This document shows, piece after piece, positions 55,995 through 64,000 of a stretch of DNA of 64,000 nucleotides; position 1 is the first letter of the stretch, and every line of letters starts with the position of its first letter. Source of the stretch: Mantis religiosa (lineage: Eukaryota; Arthropoda; Insecta; Mantodea; Mantidae). Made by a program: the position numbers and the translations under genes. The stretch lies in contig CM060955.1 in NCBI GenBank assembly GCA_030765055.1, forward strand, positions 100,314,024-100,378,023, written 5' to 3'. The notes beneath the pieces were generated by a model that was not told the origin of the DNA, ran no database searches, and saw nothing but the letters and a program-made list of their open reading frames with translations.

Positions 55995-57005
55995 GGGTGA
56001 AATTATTATGGTTTCGCATGTAATGAGCATATTGTTAGTATATTTTTAATATCTATATTACTTTACGTTGAATTTCTTGTCTTAAGTTTTGAGATATAAA
56101 TGTAATTATCACGAGTGGAGCCACCAGAATCAACGAATTTGTTATTAACTATTAGTTAAAATATCAAATGACCACTTGTATATTATAAAATAGTTTCCCG
56201 AAAAACTAGCAGTAAAATCCTCTAGGTCAGGGGGAAATGCAGCAAGTTTGCCTACTGTGACTATTTACTAAATTCTATGTTTCAGAATAAGGAAATGTAT
56301 CAGAAGTGTGTGCTTCCTTTTCTATGTGAACCAGTAGTATAATCTGTGGCTAACAAGCCTCCGAAGATTGACTATCCTGAACTTTCATTTTTCTCTGTGT
56401 TCTTTCTTTTGTATTGTTACCGCTTATGTTTTGTTCTGTATAAAATAAAGCAGATTTGATAATTTCACAAATCTTCATTTGAACACATCAAGAGCAACCC
56501 AAATAGCCATAAGTGATAACCCCGACGGCAAGTAACGTTAAACGTGTACTCAAATATCAGCGCAATGAAATCAAACGAAACAAACCTTCCAAGTGGTAAA
56601 GTCTATCTAGTGAACGCGAGTGCAGTTTGCCCCTCAAAGGAAACTCACCATACCACCCTCTAATGACCGTCATAAATCTATCTCCACACTTCAGAAATGG
56701 AACCCTGTCGTTGAGGACCAATAGCAACCCTGATCGTCTCGAAGTGACAGTCGCATGTCTACTCCACGTGGAGTCTCAGTTGCCAAAGTTCCAACTTCCA
56801 GTTGATCTGTTTCATTACGTGCAGAAATTTGTTGTGTGTGTTGTGTGCCGTGGGAGGGAAATGCAGTGGTAAATGCAAATGAAGTGGTAGATAACTTTCA
56901 GTCAAGTGAAAATAATCAAAGAAATGACAATAGTGTGAATAAATTGGAAAGTGCTGCTGGGCCGAGTTATGTTACTGGAAAAGCTTAAAAAAAACAAAAA
57001 AACAA
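55995..57005. other. Region without recognised gene
   Basis: The frame 56627-56872 (81 residues) has no known motif. Nothing else was supported. Confidence 0.4.
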
Positions 57006-57570
57006 AAAACAAAGTTATAACGGGAACTCTTTATAAGCAAATTCAAGCGCTTGTTTTGAACACATATAAATATTTGCTGAAAAAGGCGTCATGCAATGAA
57101 CCTGATCATAAATTCTGGGTTTTCACAGAAATACAATAAGAAATATTGTGACGAAAGGAATACCAAAGACGCCGATCGAGTGTGAAAGTAAATCTCTAAA
57201 GTAGGTAATTTCACATACGATTTAATTCACCGAGAAATTTAGAAATTCTATGCAAAAGGGAGAGCGCCCACCTTAGACGAATTGACTGCACATTTGCAAG
57301 AAATTTGTGATTTTCCTTATGGCACTGCACTTTGCGCGGCCTGCTACAGAAGCTGGGTTTCAAATACCGCATTTTGAATAAGTTAAGGGTTATTATGGAA
57401 TCCAGTAGAATTGTAGCTCGGCGATCTATATATTTGTCAAAACTATGGAAGTTTCGCGGTAATGGACAGAAGACAATTTATTTAGACGAAACCTCGTACG
57501 ATACCCATGACGTATCGAGGAAGGTGGCAACCTTGCTGAACGGACTGGAAGGAGGGCCGGGGTTGTAAAA
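57006..57570 (+). pseudogene. Tc1-like DDE transposase relic (N-terminal half)
   Basis: Pieces in order: KVITGTLYKQIQALVLNTYK (DNA-binding start), FYAKGRAPTLDELTAHLQEI (about 57252-57310), LLQKLGFKYRILNKLRVIME, ARRSIYLSKLWKFR and IYLDETSYDTHDV (57476-57515). The last is the first catalytic Asp region of the insect IS630/Tc1-like DDE endonucleases, whose usual form is (V/I)YLDETW. Three frames are needed, and the later catalytic residues are missing. It is followed closely by a gag relic. Confidence 0.65.
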
Positions 57571-57671
57571 CAATTATAAGGGTTCGTCAAAGGAAGCGGC
57601 CGACGTGCACATGAGTTAACTGAATAAACTCTACAGCAGGCACTATTTCAAGAGTAGCAATCAAACTGACG

Positions 57672-58082
57672 ACGTTTTGGAGAAAAAATGTGAAGATATG
57701 GTTTTTACAAGTAGAATCACAAATCTTAACTGCTGGAATTAACACAGAAAAAAATTATTATGCTCCTTGTTCATTAGACAGTGAAGTAGTCGATCTTATA
57801 TCCGACTTCCTCACAAAACCAATGCCTACTCAGATCATAAAAAAACGCCTAATCAAAGAATTCAAGAAATCAGAAGAAGGAAAGGCAAAGAAACTCCTTG
57901 CAGAAGTAGAACTAGGTGACAGAGAGCCTTCTGCTCTACTCCGAGACTTAAATGCAACTAGTAAAGATGAGCTAGGGGCCGTATCAGCTATGGCTGATAA
58001 AGTATTTGTGAAACTAAGGTCTGCTGTACATGGTCAAGCCATTCCTCAAGTTCTGAAGATCTCTAATGATACTGGACTCTGA
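57672..58082 (+). pseudogene. Gypsy-type gag relic
   Basis: FWRKNVKIWFLQVESQILTA and GINTEKNYYAPCSL, then LIKEFKKSEEGKAKKLLAEV and ELGDREPSALLRDL. These match in order the capsid N-terminal region of insect LTR (Ty3/gypsy) gag proteins: W.(L/F)xFxQVExQFxxAGI...ELIxRF..S...(K/R)xLLxxxELGDRxPSxLLRxL. The frame ends at a TGA at 58080-58082. No protease, RT or LTR follows. It is a host-genome fossil. Confidence 0.75.
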
Positions 58083-58825
58083 GAGAAAGTGACCTTCCCT
58101 CAAGGTTAACATGAAATTCCTTCGTTCCAAACATTTAGCGTATTGGTTTTCTCTTAATGATAGTTACACACAGGCAGATTCCTGAATGTGTTTAAAAACT
58201 TAACACGGTGTTTGGAAAGCGCTTGCCTTGAACTGTTTTTCCAGCCAGATCTCAAGGATGTGACAGGTGTTTTTATATATCAGGTAGCAAGTTCATTAGC
58301 TTCACAATTAACGGTATCTGTCGCAGGAAATATTTATTCCACCGTCATACAAGAATCTGCCTTTACACGAATAGACTACAAATTACTTTCCAAGCTTTAC
58401 CGAAGCCTTGATCTGATGCTCTGATATAAATCAAGTGTGAAGTTAATATACAGGTTTCTTTCCCCAGTGCAGGAGCCCGAGTACGATGGTAAATTATCAC
58501 CTCGTTTTTATGTTTATGATTTTATAAATTAAAAACGTTTAGATGTTACATTTACATAGCTTTGTCCATTCTTCAAGCTCTTATTACAGTTTTCCTTTCA
58601 GGTGTAGGGTCCTGAGGATGGTTAAAGCATAATAACGTAGACGTTAGTTGCCGTCTTGAACAATAACTGATGGGTGATAACACTTCAAAACGTACAGAAG
58701 TATTGAAAAGTTCAAATAAATAGCGTCTATCTCGAAAATGCCAAATGCCGTATTATTAGACATAACTTTGTTTGGAATAATTTTCATCAACTAACCTTAA
58801 TATTAAGAGTTAAATGATGAAGCTT
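58083..58825. other. Region without recognised gene
   Basis: The frame 58188-58424 (78 residues) is unrecognised. No repeat end was seen. Confidence 0.4.
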
Positions 58826-59035
58826 AGGACTCAAGTACTTACGATAGTAAGTCGCCACAAACGACGCATCTCGGATGCAAGAGCCCCTAGTGGTTTACCG
58901 GGAAAATATAGGTCAATTGGAGAATTTAATGTCAGGACGCCACTTTGACCATGGTAGCTCAATGGGTAAGAGCGACTGGACGGAAACCAGGAGATCCGTG
59001 GTTCAAATCCCGGCCATGGCATTAAATTTTTCATG
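58826..59035 (+). mobile_element. SINE with tRNA-like cloverleaf, third copy
   Basis: The tRNA-like unit at about 58949-59020 has CCATGGTAGCTCAATGGG, the GGA anticodon loop CTGGACGGAAACCAG, GTGGTTCAAATCCCGG and CCATGG closing. The upstream part ACTTACGATAGTAAGTCGCC matches 41240. It lacks the tail seen in unit 1. Confidence 0.8.
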
Positions 59036-59109
59036 TAGACTGTATAACTTGTTTGTTTTATGGAGTTTTACGTTTCTTGTTTAATAATTACTTTTTTGCC
59101 ATTTATACC

Positions 59110-59365
59110 CCACCCCGCCTTTAACTCCAATGGTCAGATCGGCGGCCTTATCCTTTAGAACATATCGAAGGAGTTAACTTGTATTCGTTGGGTTTTAATC
59201 ATTATAGCACGCACATATTCGCATTCTCATTCATACTTCCAGACACTGGAGAAGATGAGAAATCATCTTTGTCGGAGAAAAATCCCCACCCCCAGCGCCG
59301 GGAATCGAACCCGTGACTCCTAGCACGGAAGTGCTCTACCGACTGAGCTACGGGGCCAGCCCATT
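59110..59365 (-). mobile_element. tRNA-derived SINE, fourth family, copy 2
   Basis: On the minus strand GGCCCCGTAGCTCAGTCGG, ACGGGTTCGATTCCCGG, TTTTTCTCCGACAAAGATG, CCCAACGAATACAAGTTAAC and CCATTGGAGTTAAAG match 30170-30405. Confidence 0.87.
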
Positions 59366-59703
59366 ACTTTTTGTCTCCTGTGGAATAAAGATGAATTTAC
59401 AGCCTATTTGCTCAAAATGCAAATTCCACACGTCATTTACCTATAGAGCTATTTTAAGCATATTATAGTGAAATAAACTAATGTGCCACTTTTAGAGAAA
59501 AATCAGGATACAAATAGTGGTTAAGGGTAGTTTGTGTGGGGATTTCTTTGGAATTTTGTTTAGTTTCGGAAAGATATCATCAAATCTGTGGATGCAATCC
59601 AATCATTCCTTTACCTAGAAGGTAAGGGAACCTTCACTCAGATTGCTCTATCTGTTATCTATTAATACTTAATACGTAATTCAGTTATTCACTGTACCTA
59701 GGA

Positions 59704-60308
59704 GCCCGCCTCGGTGGCGTAGAGGGTAGCGTGTCTGCCTCACGTTCCCCCAGGGGCCTACTTCGGTAGGTACAGGTTTGGCGCACCCGGGGTCCTGAGC
59801 CAACAGTCTCCCTCGTGTGGGCTCCTCTTCGTGGTTGAGGGAGACGGTCAACAGGCCCAACTACGTGTAGGCCGTGCGTGGAGATCCGTGGAGAAGGTTT
59901 TTAGATTCTTGTCTAGTTTAGAGTTTAGGATTTAGTGAAGGAAATTTTTAGTAGGTTTTGATTGATGTTTTTTATGTACGTGTATTTTTAATAGGTTTTG
60001 TTACACTTGTATAGCTTTTAGAAAGTTTTATATCTGGCTTTTGCCATGACTAGTTTTTTAAAGGGCGCTGATGACCGCCGTAGTTGAGCGCCCTTATATA
60101 TATCACCATCAAGAGGTCCTGAGGTCGAATCTCGATCAGGTTGAGTTACCTGGATAAGGTATTTTCCGGGGTTTTCCCTTATCCTGAGATACGAATATCA
60201 GGTAACTCTAAGCTCCATGGACTCCGGGCTCATTTGAGCTTCATTTCACCCATTTCATTCATCGTCCGATATGACAACGTTGGAGGACGTAAATTACACA
60301 AAAAATCA
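59704..60308 (+). mobile_element. Main tRNA-derived SINE, split by a 363-bp insertion
   Basis: The head GCCCGCCTCGGTGGCGTAG to CACGTTC (59747) continues at AAGAGGTCCT (60111) to the 3' end. The target duplication GTACCTAGGA lies at 59694-59703 and 60309-60318. Confidence 0.93.
59748..60110 (+). mobile_element. Retroelement insertion ending in GGGCGCT...GAGCGCCC hairpin
   Basis: The insert starts CCCCAGGGGCCTACTTCGG, has CTCCTCTTCGTGGTTGAGG, and ends GGGCGCTGATGACCGCCGTA then GTTGAGCGCCCTTATATATA. The closing stem-loop with GCTGATGACC is a common 3' end of insect LINEs and SINEs by memory. No clear target duplication (CACGTTC/CACCATC at best). Possibly an internally deleted LINE. Confidence 0.7.
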
Positions 60309-60635
60309 GTACCTAGGAATGATTTTAAATCTTTAATATAATGAAGTTAAAACCCGCATTGCGTAACGACTGTGTCACTATGATTGTTTTAGCGTAGTAT
60401 AGACGGAGAGAAAATAATTTATTAAAAGCTTTACAAGATGCACCCTCCAAAACTATTGTCTACTTTTCATATTCTCAATAATTTGCTGTTTGAGATAAAA
60501 TATACAATTGTATCTATGTATTTGTATACAAGGTATAAAATTGTATGAAATTACTTCTTTTTGTAGCATTAGCGATTTGCGATATATTCGCTGTTCTTTT
60601 AATTTTTACCCAATTTTAAGTATCACGTACACAAG

Positions 60636-60639
<4 letters not shown>

Positions 60640-60712
<73 letters not shown>
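60640..60712. repeat. (TC)n microsatellite
   Basis: About 36 uninterrupted units. Confidence 0.97.
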
Positions 60713-60716
<4 letters not shown>

Positions 60717-60723
60717 GTATTCA

Positions 60724-60960
60724 AAGGGCAACTTGGTGCCCTCATACCAAGGTGGCCCGAGTTTGTTCCCAGGTGACCGCATTTTGGATTTCAGGTGAAC
60801 AAAGCGGCGCTTGGCCAGGTTTTCTCCGGGTTTTCCTGGCCGATCATTTCACCTACTGCATAGTACTCATATTATTCACGTCACACTATCCCCTTCCTCT
60901 TTCTCGTACCGGGCTGAGCATCCCTTCTAGATATTGTCTCTGATCCGAAATGCACCTGCT
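60724..60960 (+). mobile_element. tRNA-Glu-like SINE, long subfamily, copy 2 (5' shortened)
   Basis: Starts within the head (CTTGGTGCCCTCATACCAAGG), then GCGCTTGGCCAGGTTTTCTC and TACCGGGCTGAGCATCCCTTC, as at 34973-35275. A (TC)n tract replaces the 5' end. Confidence 0.65.
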
Positions 60961-60964
60961 CTTT

Positions 60965-62604
60965 GACAGACATTTGATCTCTGGTGCTCACTTGTAAATC
61001 CCGGGGGCTTGTAAGAGAAGAGTAAATGGAGAAAAGGTCATTCAGAAAGTTTGCCAGCATACCCCAACTTGATGTAAAACGCCGTTTGGTAGCTATCCTT
61101 TTGTGGAGAGGGGTGTCTAAATGTTAATTCTGACTGAAATAGCGGTACCTAATTTGTATTTAATGGAATTATTGAGCTGAAAACGTAATAAATCTGTTTT
61201 CTTGTCCTTCAAATGCAGGAAAAAAACATAGTTGTAGCATTATCACTGGCTGTACTACGAGGAATATTCAAGGTCGAGCACTGTACTATGTAGTGACGTA
61301 ATCCAAACAATGTAGCACCATCACGATTGTACCGGACCTTGCAGTTATGTAATCCCAAAAACAGATGCGGACAGTTCGACGTGTTGTGGGTGGTAGATCT
61401 CAAAAAATGGAATGCGGAAGTAACTGAAAAATGCATTCAATAGGACCGAAACCCCAACATATTCTATTGAATGTTTTGCATTTTTTACCATATAGGTATG
61501 GTTTTTGTCTGAAGAAAGGTGACTGCAAAATTTGGTGCAAATATCTGTGTTAAATCGTTCCTAAGTTGTGCTTTTGAAACAAAATTTAAAAAGATAAATA
61601 TTCTACAAAAATGTTCCGTATGCTTCAGATTCAAATTCCTTGTTGAGTTATAAAATAACTTTGCCAAGAAATTTATATGCCTTTAAATCAATTGATATTT
61701 TAACAGTTATTTTTGTTTTTATGTGCATTTTGGATCTTGCAAAATTATTTACTTCCTCAGCTTGGATGAGCTATACTGCATCCGTCGTAAGAAACACTTT
61801 TTGTATTACTCTGCGCCCACGTGCAAAAGCGTGCATAGTTAAAGGTAGTGCATTTTGGGAAAGTTTCTGAAATTTTACTCTAGGAATATAAAAAATTGGA
61901 ATGTAAGAGCATTTTAAGTGTTTAAAATGTATAAAATGTTACAATTCAGAAAAACATTCCGGAAAATATATTCATAATAACTGGTCAAACTTCCTTTTTA
62001 TTTTTATTTTGAAGTCGAGTGTACTTTTAGTTAGAATACATAACTTAACCCTGATTAGTATATGTGCACGTAATTTTGTAAAAACACGTAAGACATTTTG
62101 GGGATAAACTGTGATTCTGCAACTTATTTCGTAATCTATACTAATATTATATATAGAGTAAAAAATATATGCATATATGTGTAGGTATGTTTCATAATCC
62201 AAGATGAAGAAAAAACAGGGGCGGGACTTAATTATTTTACCATTTCCTGGTGTTTTTGGTGAACTTAATCTATAAAATGTCTAAGTTAAATTCATAAAGT
62301 ACTTATACACTAAAAGGAGTAGAACGGAGTAGGTATGCGTAGAAACAAAAGCCGGCTGTACTCCGATGAGAGTGCATATGCTTTAGTTTCTACAAGCTTT
62401 CCTCAACGTAAGTTTATTTTCCCATAACCATCTTGATCGAGATTAACGTTTACAGTTATAGTTCCACTGCACTTCGTTATGGATACAAGAGTTTAAAGGC
62501 CCCTCGTTATGGCTTTACAATTCTGTACCTTCCATGATATCACGAGAAACAAGTGAATATCAAAAGGATTTTAAAATTTACAAACTATTAAATGCTTGAA
62601 ATCA
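60965..62604. other. AT-rich region without recognised gene
   Basis: No gene or tRNA. 61480-61900 resembles other old AT-rich repeats of the window only in short phrases. The frames here have no motif. Confidence 0.4.
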
Positions 62605-62614
62605 ATATTAACGG

Positions 62615-62861
62615 GCCTGCCTCGGTAGCGTAGATGGTAGCGTGTCTACCTCACGTTCAAGAGGTCCCGAGTTTGAATCTCGGATAGGGTGAGTTACCTG
62701 GATAAGGCTTTTTCCCGGGATTTTCCCTTATCCTGATATGGGTAACTCTAAGCCCCATGGACCCCGGACTCATTTGAGCATCATTTCATCTATTTCATTC
62801 ATCGTCCGATATGACCTAACGTTGGAGGACGTAAATGAAAAAAAAGCAAACACACAAATAT
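62615..62861 (+). mobile_element. Main tRNA-derived SINE
   Basis: CTGCCTCGGTAGCGTAG to GTTGGAGGACGTAAATGA plus an A-run. The target duplication ATATTAACGG lies at 62605-62614 and 62862-62871. Confidence 0.94.
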
Positions 62862-62924
62862 ATATTAACGGATCACTCGGTAATTGCTAATTATATAATT
62901 AAAATTGTTTTGATAAGGGTCGAG

Positions 62925-63055
62925 TCAGACTGAAGAATTCAATACCATAGCCGAGATTTGAACCATGGATCTTCCGGTCTCCTTTCGGCTGCTGTTAACC
63001 ATTGAGCTACTATGTCCAACTTGCCAGCATGACATTAAATTCTCCCACTGACTCG
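62925..63055 (-). mobile_element. SINE with tRNA-like cloverleaf, fourth copy
   Basis: On the minus strand GACATAGTAGCTCAATGG, GGTTCAAATCTCGGCTATGG and TTGAATTCTTCAGTCTGAC match 41359-41460. It stands head to head with the plus-strand copy at 63060. Confidence 0.75.
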
Positions 63056-63059
63056 TATT

Positions 63060-63185
63060 TTTACCGGTAAAGCCGGACGGAGACTGGAAGTTCGTGGCTC
63101 AAATCCCGGCTATGGCATTGAATTTTTCAGTCTGACTCTACCCTTTCATAGTGCCTCCTACACAAGGCCAGTGTGTAAGAACAAT
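63060..63185 (+). mobile_element. SINE with tRNA-like cloverleaf, fifth copy, 5' truncated
   Basis: Begins at GGACGGAGACTGGAAG, then GTGGCTCAAATCCCGGCTAT, TTTTTCAGTCTGACTCTACC and CCTACACAAGGCCAGTGTG. Confidence 0.75.
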
Positions 63186-63418
63186 CAATTCTAGATCTTT
63201 CGTATAGCACTTAAGTTTTAGTCTGGTGTTTTTTTTTTTTTATTTTTATTTTTTTTTTTACGTTGACCGATTTATACAAAATTCCTTCAGAATGAAGGAA
63301 TTCATTGACCTATCAAAAAAATTAGAGATACACGTTTTGTCATGTAAGTATTTTTATAATTTCGGTCCATTAATTAAAATTGTAGCAAACATTTTATATA
63401 AAATGAAAACATTTGATA

Positions 63419-63492
63419 AATGTGCCATGTAAAGGGCAGGTTTGGGAATTTTTTGAAAGTCGCATCTGTGGAAGATACCGGACCTCAAAACC

Positions 63493-63579
<87 letters not shown>

Positions 63580-63672
63580 ACACATGAATAAATAAATGTG
63601 CCATGTAAAGGGCAAGTTTGGGAATTTTCTGAAAGTCGCATCTGTGGAAGATACCGGAGCACAAAACGAACA
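63419..63672. repeat. Direct repeat flanking the (AC)n run
   Basis: TGTGCCATGTAAAGGGCAGG at 63420 recurs as TGTGCCATGTAAAGGGCAAG at 63597, with about 70 nt of near-identity to GAAGATACCGG and CAAAAC. It shows a local duplication around the microsatellite, with the same junction (CAAAAC.AACACA) also at 63936. Confidence 0.9.
63494..63584. repeat. (AC)n microsatellite
   Basis: About 43 units with a TACACACAC end. A 70-nt non-AC sequence (TGTGCCATGTAAAGGGCARG...) flanks it on both sides as a direct repeat at 63419 and 63597. Confidence 0.97.
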
Positions 63673-63674
63673 CA

Positions 63675-63935
63675 GGCCGCGCCGTGGCTGAGTGGTTAGA
63701 CCGCTTAGTTCTCACCAAAGCGGCCCGGGCTCGATCCCAGGCGACTTTTGAGATTTGTGAGGGACAACACGGCGCTGGGGCGGGTTTTCTTCGGGATCTC
63801 CGGTTTTCCCCGCCATCTCATTCCACCAGTGCTCCATCTTCATCTCATGTATCATCAGTGTCATCGCCTGCGGTGCCGTATGTAGTAAAAGCGGGCGTTA
63901 AACACTACAAATTTCATTTCATTTCATTTCATTTC
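63675..63935 (+). mobile_element. tRNA-Glu-like SINE, copy 2
   Basis: GGCCGCGCCGTGGCTGAGTG, CTTAGTTCTCACCAAAGCGG, GGCCCGGGCTCGATCCCAGG and the tail AAACACTACAAATTTCATTT, then (CATTT)n. High identity to 30522-30772. Confidence 0.9.
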
Positions 63936-63941
63936 AAAACG

Positions 63942-63944
<3 letters not shown>

Positions 63945-64000
<56 letters not shown>
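63945..64000. repeat. (AC)n microsatellite at window end
   Basis: Runs to the last base, so its length is not known. Confidence 0.95.

Noticed and set aside
58462..58490. Microexon-like piece with TTTCTTTCCCCAG acceptor and GGTAAAT donor
   Set aside because: The exon would be only 16-21 nt, with no neighbour exon and no recognisable peptide. Chance is more likely.
63494..64000. CRISPR-like regular repetition
   Set aside because: The repetition is dinucleotide microsatellite plus one duplicated unique segment, without spacers, in a eukaryotic setting.

Overview
This window looks like non-coding DNA from a large, AT-rich, repeat-filled insect genome. tRNA-derived SINEs of several unrelated families, THAP/P-element and mariner transposons, Jockey-like LINE ends and long (AC)n, (ATT)n and (GA)n microsatellites are all present. 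The dominant SINE (head CCTCGGTAGCGT, tail TTGGAGGACGTAAATTA) reminds me of sequence from cockroaches such as Periplaneta. That placement is inference from memory. No bacterial operons, rRNA genes or CRISPR arrays are visible, and no complete host gene was found. The window is probably intergenic or a giant intron. The only host-like coding signals are a 50-nt exon-like segment at 2463-2512, a possible terminal exon with a polyA signal at 32322-32663, and three tandem exon-like cassettes at 21286-22050.

Layout. 1-9 kb: a mariner N-terminal relic (minus), a LINE relic (3.4-4.3 kb, minus), a 32-bp-arm hairpin element (4.36 kb), two SINEs and a hAT/ZBED-like C-terminal relic (8.3 kb). 9.2-13.6 kb: an essentially full-length P-element-like transposon with 24-bp terminal inverted repeats, a 7-bp target duplication and a THAP-domain transposase broken by two in-frame stops and one frameshift. 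13.7-19.2 kb: SINEs of at least three families. 19.2-21.3 kb: a nested stack, a mariner split by a 520-bp GC-rich retroelement and later by a SINE inside its right terminal repeat. 21.3-22.05 kb: three 255-bp tandem repeats.

22-31 kb: SINE fragments, a LINE RT C-terminal relic (24 kb), microsatellites and an LTR-like fragment. 32-43 kb: the terminal-exon candidate, a possible MITE, and two copies of a Tc1/mariner-superfamily element with long inverted termini (33.5 and 42.3 kb; a third lies at 52.8 kb). The second GC-rich retroelement copy is here too, with a perfect 20-bp target duplication (35.3 kb), as is a tandem pair of tRNA-like SINEs (41.2 kb). 43-53 kb: SINEs, a Jockey-like LINE end split by a SINE (48.6-49.5 kb), a 910-bp mariner with TA target sites (49.5 kb), a zinc-finger-like relic and two hairpins (51.1-51.5 kb). 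53-64 kb: microsatellites, a Tc1-like transposase relic followed by a gypsy-type gag relic (57-58 kb), a SINE carrying a nested 363-bp insertion (59.7 kb) and tRNA-Glu-like SINEs.

The genes do not form a pathway. The window is a record of successive insertions, many with readable target-site duplications that give their order. The most notable items are the complete P-like element, the 72-nt exon-like triplication, the two-copy GC-rich retroelement and the nested mariner. All coordinates and repeat matches were read by eye; family assignments rest on remembered motifs, not on database searches.
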